This document shows, piece after piece, positions 7,689 to 16,661 of a stretch of DNA of 64,000 nt. Within the stretch, counting starts at the first letter, position 1, and each line of letters opens with the position of its first letter. The notes beneath the pieces are model-generated. The model saw only the letters and a program-made list of their open reading frames with translations, was not told the origin of the DNA and ran no database searches. The stretch spans positions 1,088,191 through 1,152,190 of the forward strand of contig NZ_JAAUVI010000001.1 of NCBI RefSeq assembly GCF_021352225.1. Reading direction: 5' to 3'. A program made the translations under genes and the position numbers. The DNA is from Methylobacterium sp. C25 (GTDB taxonomy: Bacteria > Pseudomonadota > Alphaproteobacteria > Rhizobiales > Beijerinckiaceae).

Positions 7689-8756
7689 CTACGAGCGGCC
7701 GATCCGTCGAAGCGGCGCCGTGATGCGCCAGGAAAGGGAAGATTTCAGGCGCTCGTTGCGGTCGATCTGTTCCTGGAGCTTGGCTTCCAGTGCAGCAATC
7801 CGATCCTCGAACACGAGCGACTGACCCTCGCGCATCTGCCTGGCCCGCCCTGCCGCCTCTTCGACGAAGCGCGGATCCACTGAGCGTCCGCCAACGACGT
7901 TGGTCATCGGCTCGCCAGTGCCGATGTCGGTCGGCTGACGGTACTGGATACTGCCGTGGAAGGGGTCCGTGTGGAATGGCGTGTAATACGCGCAATCCTC
8001 GAAGAAGTAGTGTGTGACCTGCGACCAGCGCGTCTTCGCCTTGTCCAACTGACGGTCGCCGCCATGGAGAATGCTCGATACCCAGATCAGTGCCTGTCCC
8101 TTGCGAGCCAGAAAGCGCTCAGGCTTGCTCTGATGAGCCGCGAGGAGTGCATCCCAGACCAAACCGTATTTCGCGGTGCTTCCTCCGCCATGGGCCGTGA
8201 CGCCGAAATGCTCGTTTTGGAAGCTCGGCCAGTTTTGCGTGCCTGGATAGTAGAAGAGCGGGCCAGCATCGCTATCGATATCTTCCAGCGCGACCCATAC
8301 CCCGCACATGAACTTTGCGGGCATCGATGCGAAGTGGCTTTCGTCGGAATGTACGCGTTGTTGGGTGCCGACCGGGAAGTTTAGCGTCTGAAATGGCTTG
8401 GCCCTGCGCCCGTACAGGTCGGAGAGGAGGGCGAGAATCGCCGGATTCATGGCGATCGCCTTGACGTCCGAGTTCGTTCTCCACGCGTCCTGTACGCGCA
8501 GTCCCTCGTTTCGCTCGAAGCCGCCGCGGTCGCGCCATTCCGCCCAGTCGAACGTATCGTTGAGAGCGTTTCGAATCGAAGCGGCGCGTTCGGTGAAATC
8601 CGGATCGGGAAAATCGATGACAGCGTATCCCGTCTCACGCAGTGCCTCGGCGATCGCCAGATTTTCGGGCCTGATCTGATGACCGAAGCCCGGGCGATCA
8701 AAAAACGGGCTATCGAAGGCCGGTATGCCCGGCAGCAGGTTCTCGGTACTCTGCAT
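7689..8756 (-). CDS. Phytanoyl-CoA dioxygenase (PhyH)-like Fe(II)/2-oxoglutarate oxygenase
   Basis: 355 residues from the ATG at 8756; a TTG at 8840 is less likely. The metal triad appears as His136-x-Asp138 (RVHSDESHF) and His231 (SSILHGGD), with Arg243 a candidate 2-oxoglutarate binder. The C-terminus has a short coiled coil (about 314-340, DRIAALEAKLQEQIDRNERL) ending in SLSWRITAPLR, a tail seen on glycosyltransferases and other cell-surface polysaccharide enzymes. This suggests a role in decorating a surface glycan or lipid (inference). The base composition looks lower in GC than the neighbours, with no related genes adjacent, so it may be acquired. Substrate unknown. Confidence 0.78.
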   Translation of the reverse strand: MQSTENLLPGIPAFDSPFFDRPGFGHQIRPENLAIAEALRETGYAVIDFPDPDFTERAASIRNALNDTFDWAEWRDRGGFERNEGLRVQDAWRTNSDVKAIAMNPAILALLSDLYGRRAKPFQTLNFPVGTQQRVHSDESHFASMPAKFMCGVWVALEDIDSDAGPLFYYPGTQNWPSFQNEHFGVTAHGGGSTAKYGLVWDALLAAHQSKPERFLARKGQALIWVSSILHGGDRQLDKAKTRWSQVTHYFFEDCAYYTPFHTDPFHGSIQYRQPTDIGTGEPMTNVVGGRSVDPRFVEEAAGRARQMREGQSLVFEDRIAALEAKLQEQIDRNERLKSSLSWRITAPLRRIGRS

Positions 8757-8902
8757 CGCCCCGCTCACAATCGTTTTGTGCCGTCTTCGAACGGCTATGT
8801 CGTTTGCTGGACTTATCCGCGTGCTCTGCCGATCGTTCAAGAGTACCTATCTGAGAACCGAGCCCCCGACGGGCAGCGTCAGTCGACAGCAGCAGGCTTG
8901 CC

Positions 8903-9706
8903 TCAAGCCTCGCGGCGAACGGTGGACGGCGCCGTGTTCCTCAGCCCCAGATAGGCCAGCGGGGAGTGCCCGAAAGCCCGCTTGAACATGATCGTGAACG
9001 CAGCGGGGTTCTCGTAGCCAAGGTCCATCGCCACCGTGGTCACCGCCTCGCCCGCAGCGAGCCGGGGCATCGTGCTGAGCAGGCAGGCCTGCTGCCGCCA
9101 GGCGACAAAGCTCAGCCCGGTTTCGCGCCGAAAAAGCCGCGTGAAGCCGCGCCGGCTCATCCCGAGCGCCCGGCTCCAATCGTCGATCGTCTCATGGATG
9201 CCCGGCCGCTGGACGAAAAGTCGGCAGCGCGCCGCCAGCGCTCCGTGCGCCGGGTAGGGCAGCGACAGCGGCAGGCTCGGCAGCCGCCGCATCTCGTGCC
9301 CGATCAGCTCCATCAACGCGCCCGAGCGGCCAGTCAGTTCGTATTCGAGCGGCAGATTCAGGGCCTCGGTCATCAAGGCGCGCATGAACGGTGAAATCCC
9401 GACGACCTGACAATGTTTGGGCATGTCCGGAACCGAATCCGGCTCGAGATAGAGGCTCTGCACGCTCACCGCTCCCACGGTGTGCACTCGGTGCTCCACG
9501 GCAGGCGGGATCCACATGCCGCGTTGAGGTGGCATCACCCATCGGCCCTCGGGCGTCGCGAGCACGAGGACGCCCGTGGCACTTGAGATCAGCTGGCCGC
9601 GCCGATGTTTGTGAAGATCGATGACGTGCCCGTCCGCGTAGATCCGTCCGAGCGCGATGATGGGACGAGAGATGTGATCGACTGCGTCGATCGGCAGATG
9701 CGGCAC
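8903..9706 (-). CDS. AraC-family transcriptional regulator
   Basis: 267 residues from a GTG at 9706; the frame stays open to 9952 but upstream residues do not look coding. The N-terminal cupin sensor domain (about 10-120, including GRIYADGHVIDLHKHRRGQL) is followed by a C-terminal double helix-turn-helix (about 165-262: IDDWSRALGMSRRGFTRLFRRETG and AVTTVAMDLGYENPAAFTIMFKRAFG). It is divergent from the fsr-like efflux gene 119 bp away and probably controls it, a common pairing of AraC cupin regulators with MFS pumps. The exact start is uncertain; no strong ribosome-binding site is visible. Confidence 0.85.
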   Translation of the reverse strand: MPHLPIDAVDHISRPIIALGRIYADGHVIDLHKHRRGQLISSATGVLVLATPEGRWVMPPQRGMWIPPAVEHRVHTVGAVSVQSLYLEPDSVPDMPKHCQVVGISPFMRALMTEALNLPLEYELTGRSGALMELIGHEMRRLPSLPLSLPYPAHGALAARCRLFVQRPGIHETIDDWSRALGMSRRGFTRLFRRETGLSFVAWRQQACLLSTMPRLAAGEAVTTVAMDLGYENPAAFTIMFKRAFGHSPLAYLGLRNTAPSTVRREA

Positions 9707-9825
9707 GCTGGCCCACTCGCGTATGAAATAGGCCCAACTGTGGTGGCAGGCCGTACCCGGGCTTCCTACCCTGCCCCCGTGCCCGCCGCAAAAGGCGGGG
9801 CGAGAGACGAGATCAGAGGTCAGCC

Positions 9826-11052
9826 GTGTCCGTTGCCGCCGTGTCCCTCGCACCCAGCCGCGCGAGGACGGTCTTTCCCGTGCTGTTGGCGGCGAGCGTC
9901 TGCCATCTGCTGAACGACATGCTGCAGGCGCTACTACCGGCCGTCTATCCAATCCTGCAGGGGAGCTTCGATCTCAGCTTCGCGCAGGTCGGATGCCTGA
10001 CCTTCGTCTATCAGATGACTGCGTCGATCCTGCAGCCCTTCATCGGGCACTTCACCGATCGGCGACCAATGCCGTACTCGCTGCCCTTCGGCATGGCCTC
10101 ATCGATGGCGGGATTGCTGACGCTCGCCTTTGCGCCGAGCTACGCATTGCTGCTCGTCGGCGGCATGCTGCTGGGCATCGGCTCGTCGATCTTCCATCCG
10201 GAATCCTCGCGCATCGCCCGGCTGGCCTCGGGCGGATCGCACGGGCTGGCTCAGTCGCTGTTCCAGGTCGGCGGCAATTTCGGCTCGGCGCTCGGGCCGC
10301 TTGCTGCCGCCTTCGTGGTGCTGCCGCGCGGGCAGAGCGGACTTGCATGGTTCGCGCTCGCCGCGATCGGCGGCATCGTCATCCTAAGCGGGCTGGGACA
10401 CTGGTACCGTACCAACGTCCGCACGAACCGCTCCGCGGGCAAGGCTCCCGCGCGTCACCCCACTTTGTCGCGCGGACAGGTCACGAAGGCCATGGCCGTC
10501 CTGATCGCGCTCCTGTTCTCGAAGTACATCTATCTGGCGTGCTTCACGAGCTACTACACCTTCTACCTGATCGAGCGGTTCGGCCTCTCGACGAAGTCGG
10601 CGCAGATCTGCCAGTTCGTGTTCTTCGCCGCCGTCGCGGCCGGGACGATCGCCGGCGGTCCTATCGGCGACAGAGTCGGCCGCAAGCTCGTGATCTGGGT
10701 CTCGATTCTCGGTGTCCTGCCCTTCTCGGTGGCGCTGCCTCATGCCGGGCTGGCGTCGACGATCGCGCTCAGCGTCGCGATCGGCTTCGTGATCTCCTCG
10801 GCCTTCCCGGCCATCGTGGTCTACGGCCAGGAGTTGATGCCCGGCCGGGTGGGCATGGTCTCGGGCCTGTTCTTTGGCTTCATCTTCGGCATCGGCGGGA
10901 TCGCCGCAGCGATGCTCGGAACGCTGGCGGACTGGAAGGGAATCTCCTTCGTCTTCTCGCTCTGCTCGTTCCTTCCGGGGCTCGGCATCCTGACGGTGCT
11001 TCTGCCGAACCTGCACGGTTCCGAGGCCAGAGCCGGCAATGCCACCGCATAG
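9826..11052 (+). CDS. fsr: MFS efflux transporter, fosmidomycin-resistance (Fsr) type
   Basis: 408 residues from a GTG. Twelve hydrophobic segments are interrupted by a cytoplasmic loop near 190-215. The stretches LLNDMLQALLPAVYPILQ, QPFIGHFTDRRP, GIGSSIFHPESSRIARLASG and HGLAQSLFQVGGNFGSALGP are diagnostic of the Fsr branch of the major facilitator superfamily, inner-membrane drug/H+ antiporters that export fosmidomycin in E. coli. An AraC regulator is divergent from it. The real substrate here is unknown. Confidence 0.9.
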   Translation: MSVAAVSLAPSRARTVFPVLLAASVCHLLNDMLQALLPAVYPILQGSFDLSFAQVGCLTFVYQMTASILQPFIGHFTDRRPMPYSLPFGMASSMAGLLTLAFAPSYALLLVGGMLLGIGSSIFHPESSRIARLASGGSHGLAQSLFQVGGNFGSALGPLAAAFVVLPRGQSGLAWFALAAIGGIVILSGLGHWYRTNVRTNRSAGKAPARHPTLSRGQVTKAMAVLIALLFSKYIYLACFTSYYTFYLIERFGLSTKSAQICQFVFFAAVAAGTIAGGPIGDRVGRKLVIWVSILGVLPFSVALPHAGLASTIALSVAIGFVISSAFPAIVVYGQELMPGRVGMVSGLFFGFIFGIGGIAAAMLGTLADWKGISFVFSLCSFLPGLGILTVLLPNLHGSEARAGNATA

Positions 11053-11076
11053 AGTGGCGGAGGCCGGGATTCGCTG

Positions 11077-12207
11077 TCACTCCGCCGAGGCGCTGGCTCC
11101 GAACAGCCGGCTTGCGAAGCTCGGTGTCCTGTCGCCCTTGTAGCCCGCCACCACCACGACACGGCGGACTTCGCCGTTGAGATAGGCAGCGAGGAAGCGC
11201 GGGTAGTTGCGGAACGAGATGCAGCCGTTCGACGCGCCTGTCGGACCGAGCATGTAGGTATGTGTGAGCAGGCCGTTGCGGTTGTAGATCGAACTCGCAC
11301 CACCGACCGGGTTCAGGCGCAGCGCACGCACGCCATGAAACAGCGCCTCGCGCTGGGTGAGGTCATAGGTGCCGGGTGGGGTCGAGCCACGCATGCGGCG
11401 GTGAACGTCATGCGGGTTGTCGAAGCTGGAGCCGAGGCCGGAATGAGCCTCCAGCACCTCGCCGCTCGGCAGCGTCACACGGCCGGCACTGATGTCGTAG
11501 ACCGCCGTTCCGCCACCGGCCTGCGGGGCAGGGGAGGCGCGGCGTGAGCTGGTACCCAGGCTGTTCGCGTCGACGCCGGCATAAGCAAGCGCTTGCTGCT
11601 GCTCGGCTCCGGGTTTCGCGCCGAAGACGGTATCGAAGAAGGAGCGATCGGCTTCCTCGTTCTGCTGCTGCTGCGCAACGGAGCGGCTGCGCGGTATCAC
11701 CGAGCGCTCGGCGAGACGAGCGACGGCCGGCGTCGGCACAGCCATCAAGTCGGAGGGTCGGCGGACCGGCAGCGGCACGGTCTGCGGAGCCGCCGTCGGC
11801 GTGACTAAGGCGGTCTGCTGCACTTGCGGCTGTTGGCGCGGGGCTTTCGCCTGCTCGGACACGGCCGCGACGACCGCGGGCTTCGGCACGATGGCCTTGG
11901 CGACAGGCTCGAAAGCAGAGGTCAGGGTCGCAACTTGGCGCATGTTCTGGACGCGGCTGCCTAGCGCCGGTGTCGGATCGAACAGCCAGGCATTGCGCTC
12001 AGGAGAAGGGGCGACGGCCTGCGAGGTCATCGCTTCCGGCTCGGCTGGGTTCGGCGCCTGGGTCGCTTCGGGCTTGGCGGAGAACCGAGGCAGAGCCCCG
12101 ACGATGATCGCTGCGGCGGCAGTCATGGCCAGCAGGTCGGCGCGAAACCGGCGACGGCGGCGGGGACGGCGAGCAAAGCGAACGGACGAATACGCGTCGT
12201 CGATCAT
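11077..12207 (-). CDS. DUF2778 (Tlde1-like) L,D-transpeptidase-related membrane protein
   Basis: 376 residues from the ATG at 12207; a TTG at 12297 would add 30 residues, and neither has a clear ribosome-binding site. An Arg-rich start is followed by one membrane helix (about 21-40, LLAMTAAAAIIVGAL), then a long Pro/Ala/Gln-rich periplasmic linker (about 50-240). The C-terminal domain is DUF2778: VYDISAGRVTLPSGEVLEAHSG, PPGTYDL, and the catalytic His316...SNGC329 motif (HTYMLGPTGASNGCISF). This fold is related to YkuD L,D-transpeptidases and acts on peptidoglycan tetrapeptides; free-standing forms probably remodel the bacterium's own wall. It ends 24 bp from the convergent fsr stop. Confidence 0.8.
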   Translation of the reverse strand: MIDDAYSSVRFARRPRRRRRFRADLLAMTAAAAIIVGALPRFSAKPEATQAPNPAEPEAMTSQAVAPSPERNAWLFDPTPALGSRVQNMRQVATLTSAFEPVAKAIVPKPAVVAAVSEQAKAPRQQPQVQQTALVTPTAAPQTVPLPVRRPSDLMAVPTPAVARLAERSVIPRSRSVAQQQQNEEADRSFFDTVFGAKPGAEQQQALAYAGVDANSLGTSSRRASPAPQAGGGTAVYDISAGRVTLPSGEVLEAHSGLGSSFDNPHDVHRRMRGSTPPGTYDLTQREALFHGVRALRLNPVGGASSIYNRNGLLTHTYMLGPTGASNGCISFRNYPRFLAAYLNGEVRRVVVVAGYKGDRTPSFASRLFGASASAE

Positions 12208-12417
12208 GCGGGCGGTACTCGGATACGCGTATCCCGCGCGGAGACCGTTCGGCCACGCATCGCTCGATCGAGCGAATACGCTGGCTGAACCGGCCAACTC
12301 CTCCGTCAGGGAAACATCAACCTTAACTGACCGCCATTGAGCGCTGTTTTGGTTAATCTCCGCTAAATCGAGACGGGACTTCCTGCAGATATTGTCGAGC
12401 GGGCGATCGAGGGGTCG

Positions 12418-13791
12418 CTACCGCTTCCAAACCCCGAGCCGTTCGGTTCGGGCATGGTCCTCGGCGGCGACGAGGTCGGGGGAGGCTTCGGAGGAAGCTC
12501 GGCCGCCACCGTTAAAAAGCACGACCTCCGAGAGATCGCGTCCCTCGATCGTGCAGAGGAATGCGCTCGAGCCCTGTGCCGGCCGGCATGTTATCGAGCG
12601 GCCGCGGATATACTTGGTCAGTTCGTCCGCCTGACCGCCGCGCACCCATTCGACGCCGAACAGATGGATGACCTTGCCTGCAACTTTCAGCGTTGCAGTG
12701 TCGATCACCTGGGGCACGCCGGCGAGGTCGTTGGGCTTACGAGGTGGTTCGTCGACCGGTGCGGCTTCGGCATCCTCGGGGGCAGGCTCCGGGGGACGCG
12801 AGGCTGGATCGTTCCGCGTCTCGGGAATCGGCTTCGCCGCATCCGCTGCAGGTTTCGGGTCTTCTGCAGAGGGTTTGGGAGCGTCTGTCGCCGGCTTCGG
12901 CTCGTCCTTGGGCTCGGTGCGGTTCTCCGCTGTCTGCGGAGTGGGCGTCGACCTGCCATCACCGCGCTGCAAGGTCATCATCACCACCACTCCGATCACG
13001 AGCACGGTGGCGGCAGCGAGGCCGATAAAGGCGAGGCGGTGGAGGTCGAAGGCTTGCCAGTCGATCGCCGTTAGAGCGGCGCGTCCACGCTGGGCGAGCC
13101 CGCCCTTGGTGTTCGGTTCGGCAGGAGGAATGGTCGGGATGAAATCCGGTGACTTGGGCTTGGCCACCTCGCTCGTCGCGGTCGCCGCTGGGGCCGGCTC
13201 TGGCCTTGCCTTGAAGCGTTCGCCGAGTTGGCGGCGCCAGGACTCGAACCGTCCACTTGCCGCGGTGGCAAACGTGCGGCCACGTTCGGCCGAGTTCGTC
13301 GCCAAGGTTTTCGCCAGGGCCGACTGCGTCTCGACGAAGCGCGCGCCGGCGGCTTTGACGTCGGCTAGCGTGTCGTGCGGTGGCTCGGGCGGTGGAGGCG
13401 GAACGGTGTCGACCGTTTCAGGCTCAGGCGGTGTCGCGAACAGGTCGGGATGGCGCTCGCGCAGTTCGGCAACGAGACCGCGCAGGGTCATCGGCGCCGT
13501 GACGTCACCGCCGTCTTCCGCGCCGGCATCACTGTCTCGAAGAAGGCGCGTCTCTCCGTTGCGGTCGATTACCCGGTAGCCGGGTTCCTCCGACGTCGGT
13601 TCCAGCTCGGCCTCGGCGAGCAGTTCCAGGGTGCGCCGGGCCAACGGCATGGCGTGCTGGCGCTCGAGTTCCGTTCGGATCAGGCCACGGAGCCGTTCGT
13701 CGTCATCCGGGGTAGGACCACGCTTCGGCGACGGACCATCGCCCATGCGTTTCACCTCGTCTTGCACCGTGTCGGCAGCGTCGGCCGTCAT
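12418..13791 (-). CDS. Membrane-anchored protein with C-terminal thermonuclease-like (SNase) domain
   Basis: 457 residues. The N-terminal half (1-240) is charged and probably cytoplasmic. One membrane helix lies at about 253-274 (LAFIGLAAATVLVIGVVVMMTL), followed by a Pro/Glu/Lys-rich low-complexity linker (about 280-353, repeated EPKP/DAPKP). A compact C-terminal domain (about 355-457) resembles the staphylococcal-nuclease OB fold: VIDTATLKVAGKVIHLFGVEW, YIRGRSITC, then DLSEVVLFNGGGRAS and ERLGVWKR. The usual nuclease Arg/Glu active-site pair cannot be assigned with confidence, so it may be a non-catalytic version. It overlaps no gene and lies 26 bp downstream of another leftward gene. Confidence 0.7.
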   Translation of the reverse strand: MTADAADTVQDEVKRMGDGPSPKRGPTPDDDERLRGLIRTELERQHAMPLARRTLELLAEAELEPTSEEPGYRVIDRNGETRLLRDSDAGAEDGGDVTAPMTLRGLVAELRERHPDLFATPPEPETVDTVPPPPPEPPHDTLADVKAAGARFVETQSALAKTLATNSAERGRTFATAASGRFESWRRQLGERFKARPEPAPAATATSEVAKPKSPDFIPTIPPAEPNTKGGLAQRGRAALTAIDWQAFDLHRLAFIGLAAATVLVIGVVVMMTLQRGDGRSTPTPQTAENRTEPKDEPKPATDAPKPSAEDPKPAADAAKPIPETRNDPASRPPEPAPEDAEAAPVDEPPRKPNDLAGVPQVIDTATLKVAGKVIHLFGVEWVRGGQADELTKYIRGRSITCRPAQGSSAFLCTIEGRDLSEVVLFNGGGRASSEASPDLVAAEDHARTERLGVWKR

Positions 13792-13817
13792 TCCGTCATC
13801 GTCTCCAGAGGCCCCGG

Positions 13818-14591
13818 TCAGGCCCCACCCCCGCGCTCGGCCGAATCGAAAGCAAGTCTGCCGCGGCGCAGCACTCGACTCGTCTCCGAGACGATCACCG
13901 GGTGCTCACCCGCGAAGCTGACGGCCAGCGTGAGTTCCGACAAGCCCTGCGACCGGGCACCTCGGGCCGGATTCTCGGCCTGAAAGCCGAAGATCGTATG
14001 CACGACGCAAGTCGCGCTGGCTGCGCTGCACGTCGTGCGCATCGCGCCACTCTGCGGCTTGTAGCGCCGCTCAGGCCAACGTTGGACGAAGCGCCGCTTG
14101 TCGGCCATCAGCGCGGCGAGACTCATGGACCGGCCGTGGAAGCGCACGTGGTTGCCGTAGAAGCGAGGAGCGGATGCGAGCATCGCATCGTTCCGGGCGG
14201 AGACGCTGTCGAGATAGTCGCTCGTCAGTCTCTGCGCCTGTCCCGCCCAATCGGTGAAGCGTGGATCGGGGGTTGTGTCGATCTCGGACGGCGGCGTTGT
14301 GGGCCGGTGACCGTAGCGACGTGTCACATCACGATGGCGGTGCTCGACGACGCGATGTGCATGCTGGGCCGAAGGCCGGTTGGCCGTCTGCGACGGCGTC
14401 CGTTCCTGCTTCGTGGAAGCCTGCGTGTCCTTGGCCTCCGACTTCGCCGGAGGATCGACCCAGCTGGAGGTCGATTCGGCGCGGGCTGGAGTCTGCGCCA
14501 TCAGTAAGCCAGTCAGGCAAGACGAAGCCAGAATCGAACAGAGGCGCATGGCGTTACCGGGGCTTGGGCGCATCGTCTTCATGTCAGGCAT
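13818..14591 (-). CDS. Secreted hypothetical protein
   Basis: 257 residues. After MPDMKTMRPSPGNAMR a signal peptide core (LCSILASSCLTGLLMAQ) ends in a TPARA cleavage site. The next 80 residues are low-complexity, Ser/Thr/His-rich and charged. The conserved-looking C-terminal part (about 130-250) contains two Cys (TTCSAASATC) and NPARGARSQGLSELTLAVSF, which suggests a small compact periplasmic domain. Not recognised. It lies in the same direction as, and just upstream of, the TNase-like gene, so the two may share a transcript. ATGs at positions 1, 4, 7 and 15 make the start uncertain. Confidence 0.65.
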   Translation of the reverse strand: MPDMKTMRPSPGNAMRLCSILASSCLTGLLMAQTPARAESTSSWVDPPAKSEAKDTQASTKQERTPSQTANRPSAQHAHRVVEHRHRDVTRRYGHRPTTPPSEIDTTPDPRFTDWAGQAQRLTSDYLDSVSARNDAMLASAPRFYGNHVRFHGRSMSLAALMADKRRFVQRWPERRYKPQSGAMRTTCSAASATCVVHTIFGFQAENPARGARSQGLSELTLAVSFAGEHPVIVSETSRVLRRGRLAFDSAERGGGA

Positions 14592-14827
14592 GTAAGTCGT
14601 GCCGCCGCGACAGGCGAGGGAGGCTTCCGCCCCAACTCTCGACGTGGTCGACAGGGTTCCACGATCTGCGGCCTTGTCGAAGGACTGAGCATCCCCACGT
14701 TGTAGGGGATGGGTCCGGGCCCCTCTGGCGGTCGAGGCGTCGACCGTGATGTCGGGCCCCCTCGCGCCTCGCGCCTCGCGCTCACGCCGCGCATCCGGGC
14801 TGTCGATCCGTTGGTTTCATTCCTCGC

Positions 14828-15787
14828 ATGTCCCATGGGTCTCGGATGACCGAGGCGAGCGCGCGGCCGCGCCGCGCCCTGTTGATGGTCAATCCGCGCG
14901 CCCGCAACGGCGGCGTCCCGCTCGATGCCATTAGTGACAGACTGCGCCGCGGCGGTATCGAGCCGGTCGAGCCACCGGACACGGCCGGGGCCCAGGCCGA
15001 TTGCAGCGCCGCGATCATCCGCTCGGCCGGCGGGTGCGACCTGATCATCCTCGGCGGCGGCGATGGCACCTTGAACGCGGCTGCGCCCGCCTTGATCAAA
15101 ACCGGGCTTCCCTTGGGGATCCTGCCGCTCGGTACTGCCAACGACCTCGCCCGCTCTCTAGGCCTGCCCCTCGACCCATTGGCAGCGGCCGAGGCTATCG
15201 TCACGCGGCAGCCTCAGCCGGTCGATCTCGGCTGGGTGAATGGCCACTATTATTTCAACGTCGCCAGCATCGGCTTTTCGGCCGACCTCGCCGGGGAACT
15301 CACGGCGGAGGCCAAGAAAACCTGGGGCACGCTCGGTTACGCCATCGCCGCCTTCCGGCTGCTGCGCCGTGCACGACCCTTCTCGATCACCATCGAACAT
15401 GACGGCACCATCGAGAAGGTCACGACGATCCAGGCCTCGGTCGGCAACGGGCGTCATTACGGTGGCGGCATGACGGTCTCGGAGGATGCCACCGTCGATG
15501 ACGGTAAGCTCGACTTCTACAGCCTCGAAGTCGACCATTGGTGGCGGCTGATCGCTCTCTTGCCGGCCCTCCGTCGCGGCACGCATGGCCAGGCCACCGA
15601 TGTGCGCGCCTTCTCCACCACCGAGATCGTGCTTCGCACCAAGAAGCCGCGTCCGGTGAACACCGATGGCGAACTCGCCACGCATACGCCCGCTCATTTC
15701 AAGGTGATGCCGAAGGCCGTGCGAATCTTCGCCCCGCCGCGGACTGAACGACCGGCGACGATCGTCGGCTTCCGGATGCCGTTCTAG
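14828..15787 (+). CDS. Diacylglycerol kinase-catalytic-domain lipid kinase (YegS-like)
   Basis: 319 residues; the start could also be the ATG at 14846. The DAGK catalytic domain has LLMVNPRARNG (18-28), the nucleotide-binding GGGDGTLN (76-83), LGTANDLARSLG and VNGHYYFNVASIGFSADL. Soluble YegS/BmrU-type enzymes phosphorylate diacylglycerol or related lipids at the membrane. The gene stands alone with a 236-bp gap upstream. Its lipid substrate is not evident. Confidence 0.88.
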   Translation: MSHGSRMTEASARPRRALLMVNPRARNGGVPLDAISDRLRRGGIEPVEPPDTAGAQADCSAAIIRSAGGCDLIILGGGDGTLNAAAPALIKTGLPLGILPLGTANDLARSLGLPLDPLAAAEAIVTRQPQPVDLGWVNGHYYFNVASIGFSADLAGELTAEAKKTWGTLGYAIAAFRLLRRARPFSITIEHDGTIEKVTTIQASVGNGRHYGGGMTVSEDATVDDGKLDFYSLEVDHWWRLIALLPALRRGTHGQATDVRAFSTTEIVLRTKKPRPVNTDGELATHTPAHFKVMPKAVRIFAPPRTERPATIVGFRMPF

Positions 15788-15849
15788 CACATCAGGCTTT
15801 GATATCTCGCGTGGAAGATCCCCACGAACTCTGAGAGGACCGACTCTAC

Positions 15850-16596
15850 GTGGACAACATCCTTCACCTCCTCTCCGACCCAACGGCCTGGGCGGCGCTC
15901 GCGACCCTCGTGGTGATGGAGGTGGTGCTCGGCATCGACAACCTGATCTTCATCTCGATCCTGACGAACCGCCTGCCGGAGAATCAACAGGCGAAGGCGC
16001 GCCGCATCGGGATCGGCCTGGCGCTGATCCTGCGGCTCGGGCTGTTGGGCACCGTCGCCTGGATCGTGCACCTCACCGAGCCGGTCTTCGAGGTCTTCGG
16101 GAAAGGCTTCTCCTGGCGTGACCTGATCCTCATCGCCGGTGGCCTGTTCCTGCTCTGGAAGGCGACGAAGGAGATCCATCACAGCGTCGACCCCGACGGT
16201 GGCCATGACGAGAAGAAGGGCCCGCAGCTCGGCTTCGCCGCGGCGATCGGCCAGATCCTGGTGCTCGACCTCGTCTTCTCGATCGACTCGATCATCACCG
16301 CGGTCGGAATGACCGACCACGTGGCGATCATGGTGGTCGCGGTCGTCGCCGCCGTGACCGTAATGCTGATCGCCGCCGACCCGCTCTCGCGCTTCATCGC
16401 CGCCAACCCCACCGTCGTGATGCTGGCACTCGGCTTCCTGATCATGATCGGCATGACCCTGATCGCCGAAGGGTTCGGGGCGCATGTGCCGAAGGGCTAC
16501 ATCTACACCGCCATGGCGTTCTCGGCGGGTGTCGAGGGGCTGAACATGCTGGCGCGCCGGCGGCGCCGGCGGCGAGCTTCGTCACCAGAGGCATAA
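15850..16596 (+). CDS. TerC-family integral membrane protein
   Basis: 248 residues from a GTG at 15850, with GAGAGG 13 bases upstream. Seven hydrophobic segments carry the TerC signature acids: [22 protein letters not shown] near the start and [14 protein letters not shown] in the middle. It ends in an Arg-rich tail. The family (TerC/YoaE/Alx) includes proteins for tellurite resistance and Mn2+ export, some loading Mn onto secreted enzymes. The specific ion is inference. It follows the lipid kinase by 62 bp on the same strand and might be cotranscribed. Confidence 0.9.
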   Translation: MDNILHLLSDPTAWAALATLVVMEVVLGIDNLIFISILTNRLPENQQAKARRIGIGLALILRLGLLGTVAWIVHLTEPVFEVFGKGFSWRDLILIAGGLFLLWKATKEIHHSVDPDGGHDEKKGPQLGFAAAIGQILVLDLVFSIDSIITAVGMTDHVAIMVVAVVAAVTVMLIAADPLSRFIAANPTVVMLALGFLIMIGMTLIAEGFGAHVPKGYIYTAMAFSAGVEGLNMLARRRRRRRASSPEA

Positions 16597-16661
16597 GAGG
16601 AGGGAGCCAGAGGGCTGTCGTCCTCCCTGCATGTCGTTGCGGCCGATCTTCCGAACGATGA

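Noticed and set aside
9826..11180. Overlapping 395-residue frame within the fsr gene (from 9993)
   Set aside because: Arg-rich shadow frame; the Fsr frame has clear family motifs.
14322..14348. TGTCACA-N16-CGAC resembling an ECF41 promoter
   Set aside because: Inside a coding gene in antisense orientation, last element has one mismatch, and no gene follows in its direction.
14690..14725. CATCCCC...GGGGATG hairpin downstream of nothing obvious
   Set aside because: Stem is good but there is no T-run and no gene ends at it; could be an mRNA leader hairpin, not enough to call a terminator.
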